Origin: Rhodospirillales bacterium
GTDB taxonomy: Bacteria; Pseudomonadota; Alphaproteobacteria; Rhodospirillales; WMHbin7
Direction of reading: 5' to 3'
DNA length: 43,011 nt
Assembly: GCA_016215555.1 (NCBI GenBank)
Contig: JACRJC010000021.1
Span: forward strand, 1-43,011
Shown: positions 28,532-36,831 of the stretch, one piece after another
How positions within the stretch are numbered: position 1 is the first letter of the stretch
Layout of the letters: every line of letters begins with the position of its first letter
The notes under the pieces: model-generated
Told to the model about the DNA's origin: nothing
What the model saw: only the letters and a program-made list of their open reading frames with translations
Database searches by the model: none
Position numbers and translations under genes: made by a program

Positions 28532-29536
28532 ATGGATAAGAATAAGGCCCGCATGGGCCGTAGCGGGATTCTGGCTGCCGTTCTGGCGGTCGTCTTGGCC
28601 GTGGTTGCAGCCGGTGTTTTCTTTCTAACCCCCGGCAAAGTCGATACGATTCGCCTCGGCGCCTATGAGGGGGATGTCGGCGCCCTGGAATGGATCGCCA
28701 AGGACAAGGGCTTCTTCGATCAGGTTCGCCTTAATGTCGAGATCAAGGGCTTTCCGTCCGGCGATGCCGCCGTCAAGGCCATGCAGGACGGGCAGGTCGA
28801 TATCGCCACCGCCGCCGAACTGGTGGTCGCCAAGCGCTATGTGACCGAGAAGAATCTCAGGATTCTGGCCGACATCTGCCGATATTGGAACAAGGGCTTC
28901 GTCGGACGCAAGGACCATGGCATCTCGACGCATTTCGACCTCAAGGGCAAGAAGATCGCCTTTCCGGCCACCTCCAGCGCCGAGCATAATCTGGTCGTCT
29001 TCCTGGCCCTGCAGGGTTTGACGCTGGAAGATGTGGTGCCGGTCAATCTGACGCCCAAACAGATCGTCGAGAAAACCATCGTCGGCGACGTCGATGCCGC
29101 CATCGTCTGGGAGCCGCATGTCTCGGCCATCGAGGACGCCCTGGGCGACAATGCCGTCAAACTGATGGAGCGCGGCACCGAAGCCAATCTGTTGCTGGTC
29201 GGCCGCCAGGAAAACCTGGATGCGCAGTCGGAAGCCGTCAAAAAGCTTCTGAAAGGCCTGATGATGGCCGAGGACTGGGTGCGCCAGCATCCCGAGGAAG
29301 CCAAGGCCTATCTGGTCAAGCGCTTCAATCTCGATGCCATCTATATCGATACTTTGTGGCCGCGCATGCAGTTGACGTTGACTCTGCCCCAGGAAATACT
29401 TGAATCCATGGACAGCGTGGCGCGTTGGCTGTCGAAAGCGAATAATTGGGAGAGCATCCCCAATTATGCCGAGACCATCCGGACGCAGGAAATGCAAGCG
29501 GTCAAACCTTCTGCCGTGGGCGTGTTCACCAAGTAG
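28532..29536 (+). CDS. Membrane-anchored SsuA/NMT1-type substrate-binding protein, orphan
   Basis: A 334-residue periplasmic binding protein of the NMT1/SsuA/TauA type (IRLGAYEGDVGALEWIAKDKGFF, KAMQDGQVDIATAAELVVA, FDLKGKKIAFPATSSAEHNLVVFLA, VDAAIVWEPHVSAIE). The N-terminal hydrophobic stretch (about residues 12-32) has neither a clear cleavage site nor a lipobox Cys, so it may stay as an anchor. ATG at 28532 has GAGAGG 8 nt upstream. No ABC permease or ATPase is linked. Instead a membrane histidine kinase begins 6 bp downstream, so its likely job is to present a ligand to that kinase. The ligand is unknown. Confidence 0.85.
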   Translation: MDKNKARMGRSGILAAVLAVVLAVVAAGVFFLTPGKVDTIRLGAYEGDVGALEWIAKDKGFFDQVRLNVEIKGFPSGDAAVKAMQDGQVDIATAAELVVAKRYVTEKNLRILADICRYWNKGFVGRKDHGISTHFDLKGKKIAFPATSSAEHNLVVFLALQGLTLEDVVPVNLTPKQIVEKTIVGDVDAAIVWEPHVSAIEDALGDNAVKLMERGTEANLLLVGRQENLDAQSEAVKKLLKGLMMAEDWVRQHPEEAKAYLVKRFNLDAIYIDTLWPRMQLTLTLPQEILESMDSVARWLSKANNWESIPNYAETIRTQEMQAVKPSAVGVFTK

Positions 29537-29542
29537 GATCGG

Positions 29543-31384
29543 ATGAACATCAAGACTGGATTTCGTGCCGTTCTGACGGTGGGCGCTGTCCTGATTGGCA
29601 CGACGATCCTCTCGGTAGGCATAAGCCAGTATGCATTCTTCGCCGACACCAGTCGAAGCGAGCGGCTTGACCGCATCGCCAACGAGGGGATGCAGCTTGT
29701 CCAGCTGACGCATGAAGTGCTGATGTATGGCGAGCCCAGGGCGGTTGCCCAATGGCAGGGACAATATGCCGATTTCGGCCAGTTGATCAGCGATCCTGAA
29801 TTCGCGCTCGATCCCGGCCTGACCTTCATCAACGGCATCATGGTCAACCATTACGCAGATCTGATGATTTTGCAGAATAAGCTGATCCAGGCCCGGCAGA
29901 GCAAGTCGGGCGACGGCGTGGCCGGCATCCTGGCTTCGCAGATGTTCCAGGACACGACCCAACTTCTGGCCTCGCTCAAGAATCTGAAACAGATTTCCGA
30001 TGAGGCGCTGAAGGCGGCCTATAAAGGGTCGAAGCAACGGCAGATCGTCATTTTCGCCGTCTTCGCCGGGCTGTTTTCCTTCTACGCCATCGCCGTGTTG
30101 CTTTTGTTCCACTCGGTCATCTTGAAGCCGCTGGGCAATCTGGAGCGGACGATCCATGCCACGCGCGAGGGCATTCGGGCTCGGGCGCGCATCCGCGCCG
30201 ACGACGAAATCGGCGCCATCTGCCAGACCTTCAACAATCTTCTCGACGAGCATGAGCAGAACCGGCGCGATGTTCAGGCCATGGCCGAACGTTTCCGCAG
30301 CGTTTTCGAACAGGCCGCGGTCGGCATGTCGCTGATTTCTCCGAATGGCGGCTGGTTGGAAGTGAATGACTGTCTGTGCCGCATTCTGGGCTTTCCCCGC
30401 GAAGAATTCCTGGGCAGCGGTTATGACCGGTTCGCGCATCCCGATTTCCTGAAAATCGACCGCGCGCATGTCAAGAATATCCTGGCCGGCGAGGCCCCCT
30501 ACGATTCCTGGGAAACGCGCTATGTCCGCAAGGACGGCAAGGAAATCTGGGCCCGCGTCACCTCGGCCTTGGCCAGGGACGAGAACGAAATGCCGCTCTA
30601 TTTCGTCACAGTGACCGAGGACATCACCGAGCGCAAGGCCGCCGACGCCCGGATCCGCGACATCAACCGCCGCCTCGAGGAGCAGACTCGCGACCTGAAG
30701 CGCACCAATGCCGATCTGGAAAGCTTCGCCTGGGTGACCTCGCACGATCTGCGCGAACCCTTGCGCATGGTCAGCAGTTATATCGGCCTGATCCAGAAGC
30801 GCCTGGGCGACGGCATCGACGACGATATGAAGACCTATATCAGCTATGCCGTCGATGGCGCCAGGCGCATGGACGCTCTTATTCTCGGCCTGCTCGATTA
30901 CGCCCGCATCGGCCAGCGCGGCGGCAACTTCGATGCCGTTTCCCTAGGCGACGTCATCAAGGAAAGCCTTTTGAACTTGAAGATTGCCGTCGAAGAGGCG
31001 AAGGCGACGGTCAATTTGCCCCAGGATCTGCCGATGGTGATGGGATTGCGCGGCGATCTGGTGCGCCTGTTCCAGAATCTGATCGGCAACGCCATCAAGT
31101 TCAGGCATCCCGAGCGCCTGCCTCAGATTGCAATCAGCGCCGAGAACGGGGATGGCGAATGGATCATCCATGTTGCCGACAATGGCATCGGCATCGATCC
31201 GCAATATCACGAAAAGATATTCCGCATCTTCCAGCGCCTGGTGTCCCGGGACGAATATGAGGGTACCGGCATCGGTCTGGCCATCTGCAAGAAGATCGTC
31301 GAACATATGGGCGGGCGGATATGGATCGAGTCCAGACCGGGCGAAGGCAGCACCTTCTCGATCGCGCTGGCGAAATCAGTCTAA
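29543..31384 (+). CDS. Membrane histidine kinase with HAMP and PAS, paired with a binding protein
   Basis: A 613-residue sensor kinase. TM1 is about residues 10-33 and TM2 about 168-194 (IVIFAVFAGLFSFYAIAVLL). The periplasmic part between them is a helical sensor of unknown family. HAMP (about 192-245) and PAS-PAC (about 250-366) follow, then HisKA with TSHDLREPLR (His401). The ATPase domain has LIGNAIKF, DNGIGIDPQYHEKIF and GIGLAICKKIVEHMGG. All catalytic boxes are intact. It starts 6 bp after the binding-protein gene. No response regulator follows; the receiver-GGDEF protein at 22331-23608 is the nearest candidate partner. Confidence 0.92.
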   Translation: MNIKTGFRAVLTVGAVLIGTTILSVGISQYAFFADTSRSERLDRIANEGMQLVQLTHEVLMYGEPRAVAQWQGQYADFGQLISDPEFALDPGLTFINGIMVNHYADLMILQNKLIQARQSKSGDGVAGILASQMFQDTTQLLASLKNLKQISDEALKAAYKGSKQRQIVIFAVFAGLFSFYAIAVLLLFHSVILKPLGNLERTIHATREGIRARARIRADDEIGAICQTFNNLLDEHEQNRRDVQAMAERFRSVFEQAAVGMSLISPNGGWLEVNDCLCRILGFPREEFLGSGYDRFAHPDFLKIDRAHVKNILAGEAPYDSWETRYVRKDGKEIWARVTSALARDENEMPLYFVTVTEDITERKAADARIRDINRRLEEQTRDLKRTNADLESFAWVTSHDLREPLRMVSSYIGLIQKRLGDGIDDDMKTYISYAVDGARRMDALILGLLDYARIGQRGGNFDAVSLGDVIKESLLNLKIAVEEAKATVNLPQDLPMVMGLRGDLVRLFQNLIGNAIKFRHPERLPQIAISAENGDGEWIIHVADNGIGIDPQYHEKIFRIFQRLVSRDEYEGTGIGLAICKKIVEHMGGRIWIESRPGEGSTFSIALAKSV

Positions 31385-31415
31385 TACCAGGTCGCAGAAC
31401 GCGCCAATTATCCTC

Positions 31416-31576
31416 GTGCTTCGAGACGGGTGCTGCGCATCCTCCTCAGCATGAGGATAATCTTTTGAAATAAAGGAAAAATTCTGGTGCTTCGAGACAG
31501 CCGCTTCGCGGCCTCCTCAGGATGAGGTAACTTCAATTCCTCACCCTGAGGAGCGAAGCGTCTCGAAGGGTGAGGG
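31416..31576. repeat. Cluster of three palindromic repeat units
   Basis: Three units lie in the 309-bp gap 31385-31693: 31416-31457 (forward, outer ends pairing CGTGCT/AGCATG with one wobble), 31486-31527 (forward, inner hairpin GCCGC/GCGGC), and 31539-31576 (reverse, CCTCACCCT/AGGGTGAGG). All share TTCGAGAC and CTCCTCAG. They lie between convergent transcription units and may act as a terminator region. Nothing was recognised in 31577-31693. Confidence 0.85.
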
Positions 31577-31693
31577 CCACCTCAAAAGGCATTCTCGGCA
31601 GTCGTCTCGTGTGGTTCGTTAAAACGAACAGGAAAAGCGAATTCACGACACCAAATGAAATCGATTGACGGCTTCGATTTCAGACCGTCCGCT

Positions 31694-31933
31694 CTAATCC
31701 CCGGCGCAGCAGCTACGCCCTGATTTCTGGATGGGCGGGCAGGGGATGCTGCCGTAGCTGCAATAGACGCAGCAATCGCCTTGCTTCGGCGTCAAACGTT
31801 GGCCGCATGATGGACAATCGCTCCATTGAACGCAGGCATTGTCCGGCATGGTTTCGGCCCAGCGATGGCGGCAGGAAGGGCAGGTCAGCGTGGTTTCGTG
31901 AATCAGCCCGTCTTCGAAACAGGCGTCGCCCAT
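31694..31933 (-). CDS. GDCCVxC-family small cysteine-rich protein
   Basis: A 79-residue protein with 12 cysteines: two CPSC pairs (residues 18-21 and 40-43) forming a probable zinc ribbon, the family motif GDCCVYCSYGSIPCPP (52-67), and a terminal SCC. It fits the family annotated as GDCCVxC domain (seleno)protein, some members of which carry selenocysteine; here every position is Cys and no in-frame TGA occurs. The function is not established; metal or redox chemistry is plausible. Its ATG (31931-31933) overlaps the livF stop in an ATGA arrangement, so it is translationally coupled to the ABC transporter. A TTG one codon earlier is less likely. Confidence 0.8.
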   Translation of the reverse strand: MGDACFEDGLIHETTLTCPSCRHRWAETMPDNACVQWSDCPSCGQRLTPKQGDCCVYCSYGSIPCPPIQKSGRSCCAGD

Positions 31934-32652
31934 CAAACGCCCAAATACCTGACGTGCAAATCCGGATTGGCGGCCAGTTCGGCGGCGGAACCGTCATGCA
32001 CGATGCGGCCCTTGACCATGATCAGGCCGCGGTCGCAGATTTCAAGCAGCGCCCTCACATCCTTATCGACGACGATGCTGGCGATGCCGGTCGCCTTGAT
32101 GGCCTTGATGACGGACCAGATTTCCTTGCGGATCAAGGGAGCCAAGCCTTCGGTGGCTTCGTCGAGAATCAGAAGATCGGGGTTTGTCATCAGGGCGCGG
32201 CCGATGGTCAGCATCTGCTGCTCGCCGCCCGACAATTGGTTGCCCATATTGTCGAGACGCTCGCCCAGGCGCGGGAAAGTATCGACGACGCGGTCGAATC
32301 CCCAATCCACGCGCCCCGACCGGCTGGGCCGCGAGGCCATGATCAGATTCTCGCGCACGCTCAAGTTGGGGAAGATACCGCGATTCTCGGGCACGAAACC
32401 GATGCCCAGCTTGACGATGCGATGGGCCGGCATGCCAGTGACATTGGCGCCTTCCACCTTGACCGAGCCTTGGCGGGGCGGGGTCAGGCCGATGATCGAA
32501 CGCAAGGTGGTGGTCTTGCCCATGCCGTTGCGGCCCATCAGGCAGACGGTTTCGCCGGGATCGACATGGAACGAGACGCCGTGCAGCACATGCGAGGCGC
32601 CGTAATAGGTGTGCAGATTCTCGACCTGCAGAAGCGGGATGGCGCCGGTCAT
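31933..32652 (-). CDS. livF: Liv-type ABC transporter ATP-binding protein LivF
   Basis: The second ATPase of a branched-chain-amino-acid-type (HAAT) importer, 239 residues. Walker A reads GRNGMGKTT (about 38-46), the signature is LSGGEQQMLTIGRAL, and Walker B is LLILDEATEGLAPL. It lies 1 bp after livG and its TGA overlaps the ATG of the GDCCVxC gene. The substrate is not evident from the ATPase; the neighbouring CoA ligase and transferase suggest an aromatic or other organic acid. Confidence 0.93.
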   Translation of the reverse strand: MTGAIPLLQVENLHTYYGASHVLHGVSFHVDPGETVCLMGRNGMGKTTTLRSIIGLTPPRQGSVKVEGANVTGMPAHRIVKLGIGFVPENRGIFPNLSVRENLIMASRPSRSGRVDWGFDRVVDTFPRLGERLDNMGNQLSGGEQQMLTIGRALMTNPDLLILDEATEGLAPLIRKEIWSVIKAIKATGIASIVVDKDVRALLEICDRGLIMVKGRIVHDGSAAELAANPDLHVRYLGV

Positions 32653-32653
32653 G

Positions 32654-33412
32654 TCAGTGCCCCTCCTCGTCGCTGCCGAGATAGGCTTCCTGTACCGCCT
32701 TGCTGGCGCGAACTTCGCCGACCGTGCCGGTTTCCAGCAGACGTCCGTTGACCATCACCGCCAGCCGGTCGGCGACCGCGAAGACGGCGTCCATGTCGTG
32801 CTCGATCAGGATCAGCGTGTGGTCCTTGGCCAGGCGCTTGAGCAGTTCGATCACTTTCAGCGATTCCTCGGCGCCCATGCCGGCCAAAGGCTCGTCAAGC
32901 AGCAGCAGTTCGGGCTCGGTGGAAAGCATCATGCCGATTTCAAGCTGGCGCTGCTCGCCATAGCTCATGGCCTGGGCGATGGTGTCGCGCCGGTTCGCAA
33001 GACCGCACATCTCGAGCCCCTTTTCGGCCAGGGCATTGATCTGCTTGTAGGAGCGGGCGGACCTGAAGAAGCGGAACGAGCCCTTCATGCGCGATTGCGC
33101 GGCCAGGCGGCAATTTTCGAAGCAGGTGAAAATGGGAAAGATATTGGTCTTTTGAAAGCTGCGTCCGATCCCCAACTGGCTGATCTGGTTGGCGGGCAGG
33201 CCGGTGATGTTCTGGTCCTTGAAATGGATGCTTCCCGACGACGGCGGAATCTCGCCCGACAGCAGATTGATCAGCGTCGTCTTGCCGGCGCCGTTGGGGC
33301 CCAGCACGGCATGCACCAGCCCCCTCTCGAAGCTGAGCGTCACGTCATCGACGGCCATCAAGGCGCCGAAATGCCGCGACAGATTCTGGGTCTTCAGAAT
33401 GATTTCGCTCAT
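32654..33412 (-). CDS. livG: Liv-type ABC transporter ATP-binding protein LivG
   Basis: The first ATPase of the importer, 252 residues. Walker A is GPNGAGKTT (about 39-47), the signature is MSYGEQRQLEIGMML, Walker B is LLLLDEPLAGMG, and the switch His is in IEHDMDAVF. The ATG at 33412 overlaps the livM stop by 4 bp (33409-33412), which fixes the start. A longer open frame upstream is livM in another frame. Confidence 0.94.
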   Translation of the reverse strand: MSEIILKTQNLSRHFGALMAVDDVTLSFERGLVHAVLGPNGAGKTTLINLLSGEIPPSSGSIHFKDQNITGLPANQISQLGIGRSFQKTNIFPIFTCFENCRLAAQSRMKGSFRFFRSARSYKQINALAEKGLEMCGLANRRDTIAQAMSYGEQRQLEIGMMLSTEPELLLLDEPLAGMGAEESLKVIELLKRLAKDHTLILIEHDMDAVFAVADRLAVMVNGRLLETGTVGEVRASKAVQEAYLGSDEEGH

Positions 33413-34398
33413 GGTCCGGTCTCCTCTCGGGGGGGAGACGCTTTCCTGAAGCGGCGAGAGAGGGATTCGATCGATCCCGAAATGCCGTCGGGCATGAACA
33501 TGACGACGGCGATCACGAAGCCGCCCATGATCAGCAGCCAGTGATCCCACAGGCTGGAAATATTGTCGCCCAGAAGCGTCAGCGCCAGGGCCCCCAAGAG
33601 CGATCCGTACAGCGAGCCCATGCCGCCCAGAATGACCATCACCATCACATTGCCCGAGGCGTGCCAGGACAGATATTCGGGATTGACGAAGGAAGTGCGG
33701 GTGGCCTCGATGAATCCGGCGGCTCCGGCCAGACATCCGGCGATGACGAAGCTCATCAGCTTAAGATGGTTGATGTTGTAACCCATGGCGCGCATGCGCC
33801 CCTCGTTGACCTTAACGCCCTGGATGGCGCGCCCGAAGGGCGAGCGCAGTAGGACGGCCAGGAAGATGAAAGCGGCAACCATCAATGAAAAGGTCAGGTA
33901 GTAGAGGTTGATCTTGTTCGAGAGGTCAAACAGAACGGTATCGCCCACCATCAGCATGGGTTTGTCGTTGAAATTGATGCCGTCGGTACCGCCCCAATAA
34001 TGCTGATCCTTGAAGAAGGCGTGCAGCATCTGGGCGAAGGCCAGCGTGATCATGATGAAATAAATACCGGCGGTGCGGATCGACAGCCAGCCGATGACCA
34101 GCGCGCAAAGGCCGGCAACCGCCAGCGCCGCCGGGAAGATCAGGAAGGCGTTCAGGATCTCCATCTTGACCACGAACCACACCACCGTATAGGCGCTTAC
34201 GCCGAAGAAGGCGGCGTGGCCCAGGCTGATCAAGCCGGTAAAGCCGATCAAAAGATCAAGGCTCATGGCGAAGATTCCCAGCGCCATGATCTTGGTCAGC
34301 AGGCGGATGTAATAGCTGTCGCCAACCAGCGGATAAATGCCGAATCCAAGGCCCAGCAGGATCAGGACAATCAGGGAGGAGCGGGAAATCGCGTACAT
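33409..34398 (-). CDS. livM: Liv-type ABC transporter permease LivM
   Basis: A 329-residue inner-membrane permease of the HAAT family with about ten hydrophobic segments. Family sequence includes LLIGFTGLISLGHAAFFGVSAY near the N-terminus, a cytoplasmic loop GRAIQGVKVNEGRMRAMGYN that contacts the ATPase, and VMVILGGMGSLYGSLLGA. ATG at 34396-34398 lies 1 bp after the livH stop and is preferred to an upstream TTG at 34413 that would overlap livH. Confidence 0.93.
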   Translation of the reverse strand: MYAISRSSLIVLILLGLGFGIYPLVGDSYYIRLLTKIMALGIFAMSLDLLIGFTGLISLGHAAFFGVSAYTVVWFVVKMEILNAFLIFPAALAVAGLCALVIGWLSIRTAGIYFIMITLAFAQMLHAFFKDQHYWGGTDGINFNDKPMLMVGDTVLFDLSNKINLYYLTFSLMVAAFIFLAVLLRSPFGRAIQGVKVNEGRMRAMGYNINHLKLMSFVIAGCLAGAAGFIEATRTSFVNPEYLSWHASGNVMVMVILGGMGSLYGSLLGALALTLLGDNISSLWDHWLLIMGGFVIAVVMFMPDGISGSIESLSRRFRKASPPREETGP

Positions 34399-34399
34399 G

Positions 34400-35266
34400 C
34401 TAGGTTCGTCCAAACAGCCCCTGGGGGCGCCACAAGAGGACGATCGCCATCACGGTATAGATCACGACCCCGGCGCCATGGGGCAGGAAGACGGCGCCGA
34501 ATGTGTCGGCCAGACCGATCAGCATGGCGCCCAGGAAGGCGCCCTTGATCGAGCCGACGCCGCCGATCACGACGACGACGAGGGAAACGATCAATATCTC
34601 ATCGCCCATGGTGGGAAAGACCGATTGCACGGGAGCGGCCACCATGCCGGCAAAGGCGGCCAGGGCGGCGCCCATGGCGAAGACGATGGCAAACAGCTTG
34701 GCGATGTCGATTCCCAGCGCTTGCACCATTTCGCGGTTGGAAGCGCCGGCGCGGATGGTCATGCCCAGGCGCGTGCGCTGAATGACCAAATAGAGGGCGG
34801 CTGCCAGCGCCGTGCAGACCAGCGAAATGAACAGGCGGTAGACGGGATAGGATTGGGTGTCGGTGAGCGGAATGGCGCCAGAGAGCATTTCGGGAATCAT
34901 CACGCCCTGCACCTCATTGCCCCACAAAATGCTGCGCATCTCGCCGAAGATCAGGATCAAGCCGAAGGTGAACAGAACCTGATAGAGATGGTCACGCTTG
35001 TAGAGATAGACGATGCCGAAACGCTCGATGAACAGGCCAAGGAAGACGGCCAGGGGTATCCCGGCCAAAATGCCCAGGAACAGGTTGTCGAACAGCGAGG
35101 TCAGCCACCAACACAGATAGGCCCCGATCATGAAGAACGAGCCGTGCGCCAGATTGATGATGCCCATGATGCCGAAAATCAGCGTCAGTCCGCTGGCGAC
35201 CAGGAAAAGCAGGAAGCCATACTGAATGCCGTTCAAGGTTTGGATGAGATAGTAGCTGATGTCCAT
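34400..35266 (-). CDS. livH: Liv-type ABC transporter permease LivH
   Basis: A 288-residue inner-membrane permease of the HAAT family. Characteristic sequence includes LNGIQYGFLLFLVASGLTLIFGIMG split over the first helices, INLAHGSFFMIGAYL, a cytoplasmic loop GMTIRAGASNREMVQALGI and VVIGGVGSIKGAFLGAML. It forms the channel with LivM. It is the first gene after livK, 78 bp downstream, with a strong hairpin in the gap. Confidence 0.93.
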   Translation of the reverse strand: MDISYYLIQTLNGIQYGFLLFLVASGLTLIFGIMGIINLAHGSFFMIGAYLCWWLTSLFDNLFLGILAGIPLAVFLGLFIERFGIVYLYKRDHLYQVLFTFGLILIFGEMRSILWGNEVQGVMIPEMLSGAIPLTDTQSYPVYRLFISLVCTALAAALYLVIQRTRLGMTIRAGASNREMVQALGIDIAKLFAIVFAMGAALAAFAGMVAAPVQSVFPTMGDEILIVSLVVVVIGGVGSIKGAFLGAMLIGLADTFGAVFLPHGAGVVIYTVMAIVLLWRPQGLFGRT

Positions 35267-35303
35267 GAGGTGGTCTGATAAAGAATCTCAACAATCGGAA
35301 GCC

Positions 35304-35331
35304 GGGGCCCGCCGCCAAAGCGGCAGGCCCC
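35304..35331 (-). other. Intercistronic hairpin between livK and livH
   Basis: The dyad GGGGCC (35304-35309) / GGCCCC (35326-35331) with inner GCCGC/GCGGC forms a strong stem-loop without a T-tract. Such hairpins after binding-protein genes often protect the upstream mRNA end, giving more binding protein than permease. That role is inferred. Confidence 0.6.
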
Positions 35332-35344
35332 TGTATCCGGGTTA

Positions 35345-36547
35345 TCAGCCCATATTGCAGCCCGTGGCCGGATCGGCCAGGGCCTTGACGGCCAAGCCCA
35401 GCAGAACGTCCTTGCCGCCCTTGACTTGGCGGACATAGAAATCCTGGATCGGGTTGTGGGCCGCCGAGATGGTGAAGCGACCGCGCGGACTATCGACGAT
35501 GGTGTTCTGCATCGTCGAATAGAGCGTGCGTCCGGCCTTGGCGTCGCCCTTGACGGCGTCCAGGCCCACCGACAGCAGGGTGCAGGTGTCGTAGCCCTGC
35601 ACAGCGAAGACGTCGGCTTCGCGCTTCGTCGCCGCTTTGAAGGCCGCAACGAACTTCTTGTTCACCGCGTTGTCGAGGTCGGGAACGTAATGCAGGGCCG
35701 TCTTGATGCCTTCGGCATCATTGCCCACCGCCTGCAGCACGCCATCGGTCAGGAAGCCGGTACCATAGAGGGGGATCTTGGCCTTCAAGCCGGCGCCCGC
35801 GTAATCCTTGATGAATTTGACGGCGCCGTCGCCCGAGAAGAAGACGAACACGGCGTCCGGCTTCAGGGCGGCGATTTCGGTGAGATAAGCCTGGAATTCG
35901 ACCTTGGGGAAGTCGAGCAGGATTTCCTTGATCACAGTGCCGCCGGCGGCGGTGAAGGATTGCTTGAAGCCGTCGATCTGTTCTGTGCCAGCCGGATAGT
36001 TCCAGGTCATGGTCACCACGGTCTTCTTGCCGTCCTTAATCAGCATCGGGCCGCAGGCATAGCCTGGCTGCCAGTTGGTAAAGGAGGTGCGGAAGACGTT
36101 GGGCGAGCAGTTCTTGCCGGTCAGGGCGCCTGCGCCGGCATTGGGGCAAACCATCAGCGTGTTTTCTTCGCGGGCGACGGCGGCCATGCCCATGGCGACG
36201 CCGGAATGGACGGTGCCGACCAGCACATCGACCTTGTCCTTGGTCAGCAAGCGGGCGGCATTGTCCTTGGCCTTGGGGGGAGCGGATTCGTCGTCGAGCT
36301 GCACGAACTCGACCTCGCGCCCGCCCAGCTTGCCGCCGACTTCGGCCAGGCGCAGTTTGAAGGCGTCGGTGATGTTGTTGCCAAGCGATGCGTAGGTGCC
36401 GCTATAGGGCAGCATCAGACCGACCTTGAGCTTGGCGGTCTGGCCGATGGCGAAGCGGGTGGGGGTGAAGGTGGAAATGGCGGCGGCGCCGGCGGCGGTG
36501 CCAAGCAACAGGCGGCGGCGGGAAAGCGAACTGATCAGAGTCGTCAT
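35345..36547 (-). CDS. livK: Liv-type ABC transporter substrate-binding protein with Tat-like signal
   Basis: A 400-residue periplasmic binding protein of the Peripla_BP_6 (LivJ/LivK) family. The N-terminus carries a twin-arginine signal (SRRRLLLGTAAGAAAIS), so it may be exported folded. Family sequence starts at LKVGLMLPYSGTYASLGNNITDAFKL, followed by FVQLDDESAPPKAKDNAARLL and DVLVGTVHSGVAMGMAAVA. Relatives of this type near benzoate genes bind aromatic acids, but the ligand here is inferred only from neighbours. ATG at 36547 has GGGAGGA at good spacing; an ATG 17 codons upstream lacks one and would mask the signal. A candidate operator lies 84 bp upstream. Confidence 0.9.
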   Translation of the reverse strand: MTTLISSLSRRRLLLGTAAGAAAISTFTPTRFAIGQTAKLKVGLMLPYSGTYASLGNNITDAFKLRLAEVGGKLGGREVEFVQLDDESAPPKAKDNAARLLTKDKVDVLVGTVHSGVAMGMAAVAREENTLMVCPNAGAGALTGKNCSPNVFRTSFTNWQPGYACGPMLIKDGKKTVVTMTWNYPAGTEQIDGFKQSFTAAGGTVIKEILLDFPKVEFQAYLTEIAALKPDAVFVFFSGDGAVKFIKDYAGAGLKAKIPLYGTGFLTDGVLQAVGNDAEGIKTALHYVPDLDNAVNKKFVAAFKAATKREADVFAVQGYDTCTLLSVGLDAVKGDAKAGRTLYSTMQNTIVDSPRGRFTISAAHNPIQDFYVRQVKGGKDVLLGLAVKALADPATGCNMG

Positions 36548-36630
36548 ATATTCCTCCCGAAAAGGTGTCCGTTTCAGAAAGTCCGTTGGTTCGGACATGA
36601 TACAGTTTGGGGCTGGGCCCGGATTAAAAC

Positions 36631-36644
36631 AGTATTTTAATACC
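36631..36644 (-). promoter_or_regulatory. Candidate operator upstream of livK
   Basis: On the minus strand the site reads GGTATTAAAATACT, a dyad (GTATT/AATAC). It matches the dyad at 40440-40453 (GGTACTGAGTTACC) in length and in its outer bases, and the flank TTCGG is shared. It could be the site of the Rrf2 regulator at 41106-41519. The rest of the gap 36548-36831 holds no recognised gene. Confidence 0.4.
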
Positions 36645-36831
36645 GAAATGCGTCATTAAGGTTATAAACAAGTCCTTGAAGGATGCAAGGGGATTTGATG
36701 TGCGCTGCGGCAATCTCCAAAACATTCTTTCAAGTGGCGTCAGCCTGCCCGAATCCGAAGGGCGGGTCCAGTCGTAACCCTCCATATTTTCAACAAAAGA
36801 AGCAGAATATCAGTCGATAGCTTGCCCGGGA

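Noticed and set aside
28625-30745. Minus-strand open frame of 706 codons opposite the binding protein and kinase
   Set aside because: Antisense shadow of two well-supported genes, with no recognisable domain.
31694-31933. Selenocysteine-containing version of the GDCCVxC protein
   Set aside because: The frame reads through the motif with Cys codons only; there is no internal TGA.
35426-36640. Plus-strand frame of about 400 codons opposite livK
   Set aside because: Antisense shadow; livK has a signal sequence, ribosome-binding site and family homology.
36740-36790. Terminator after the CoA-transferase beta gene (GCCC/GGGC stem)
   Set aside because: The stem is only four or five base pairs and has no T-tract on the relevant strand.
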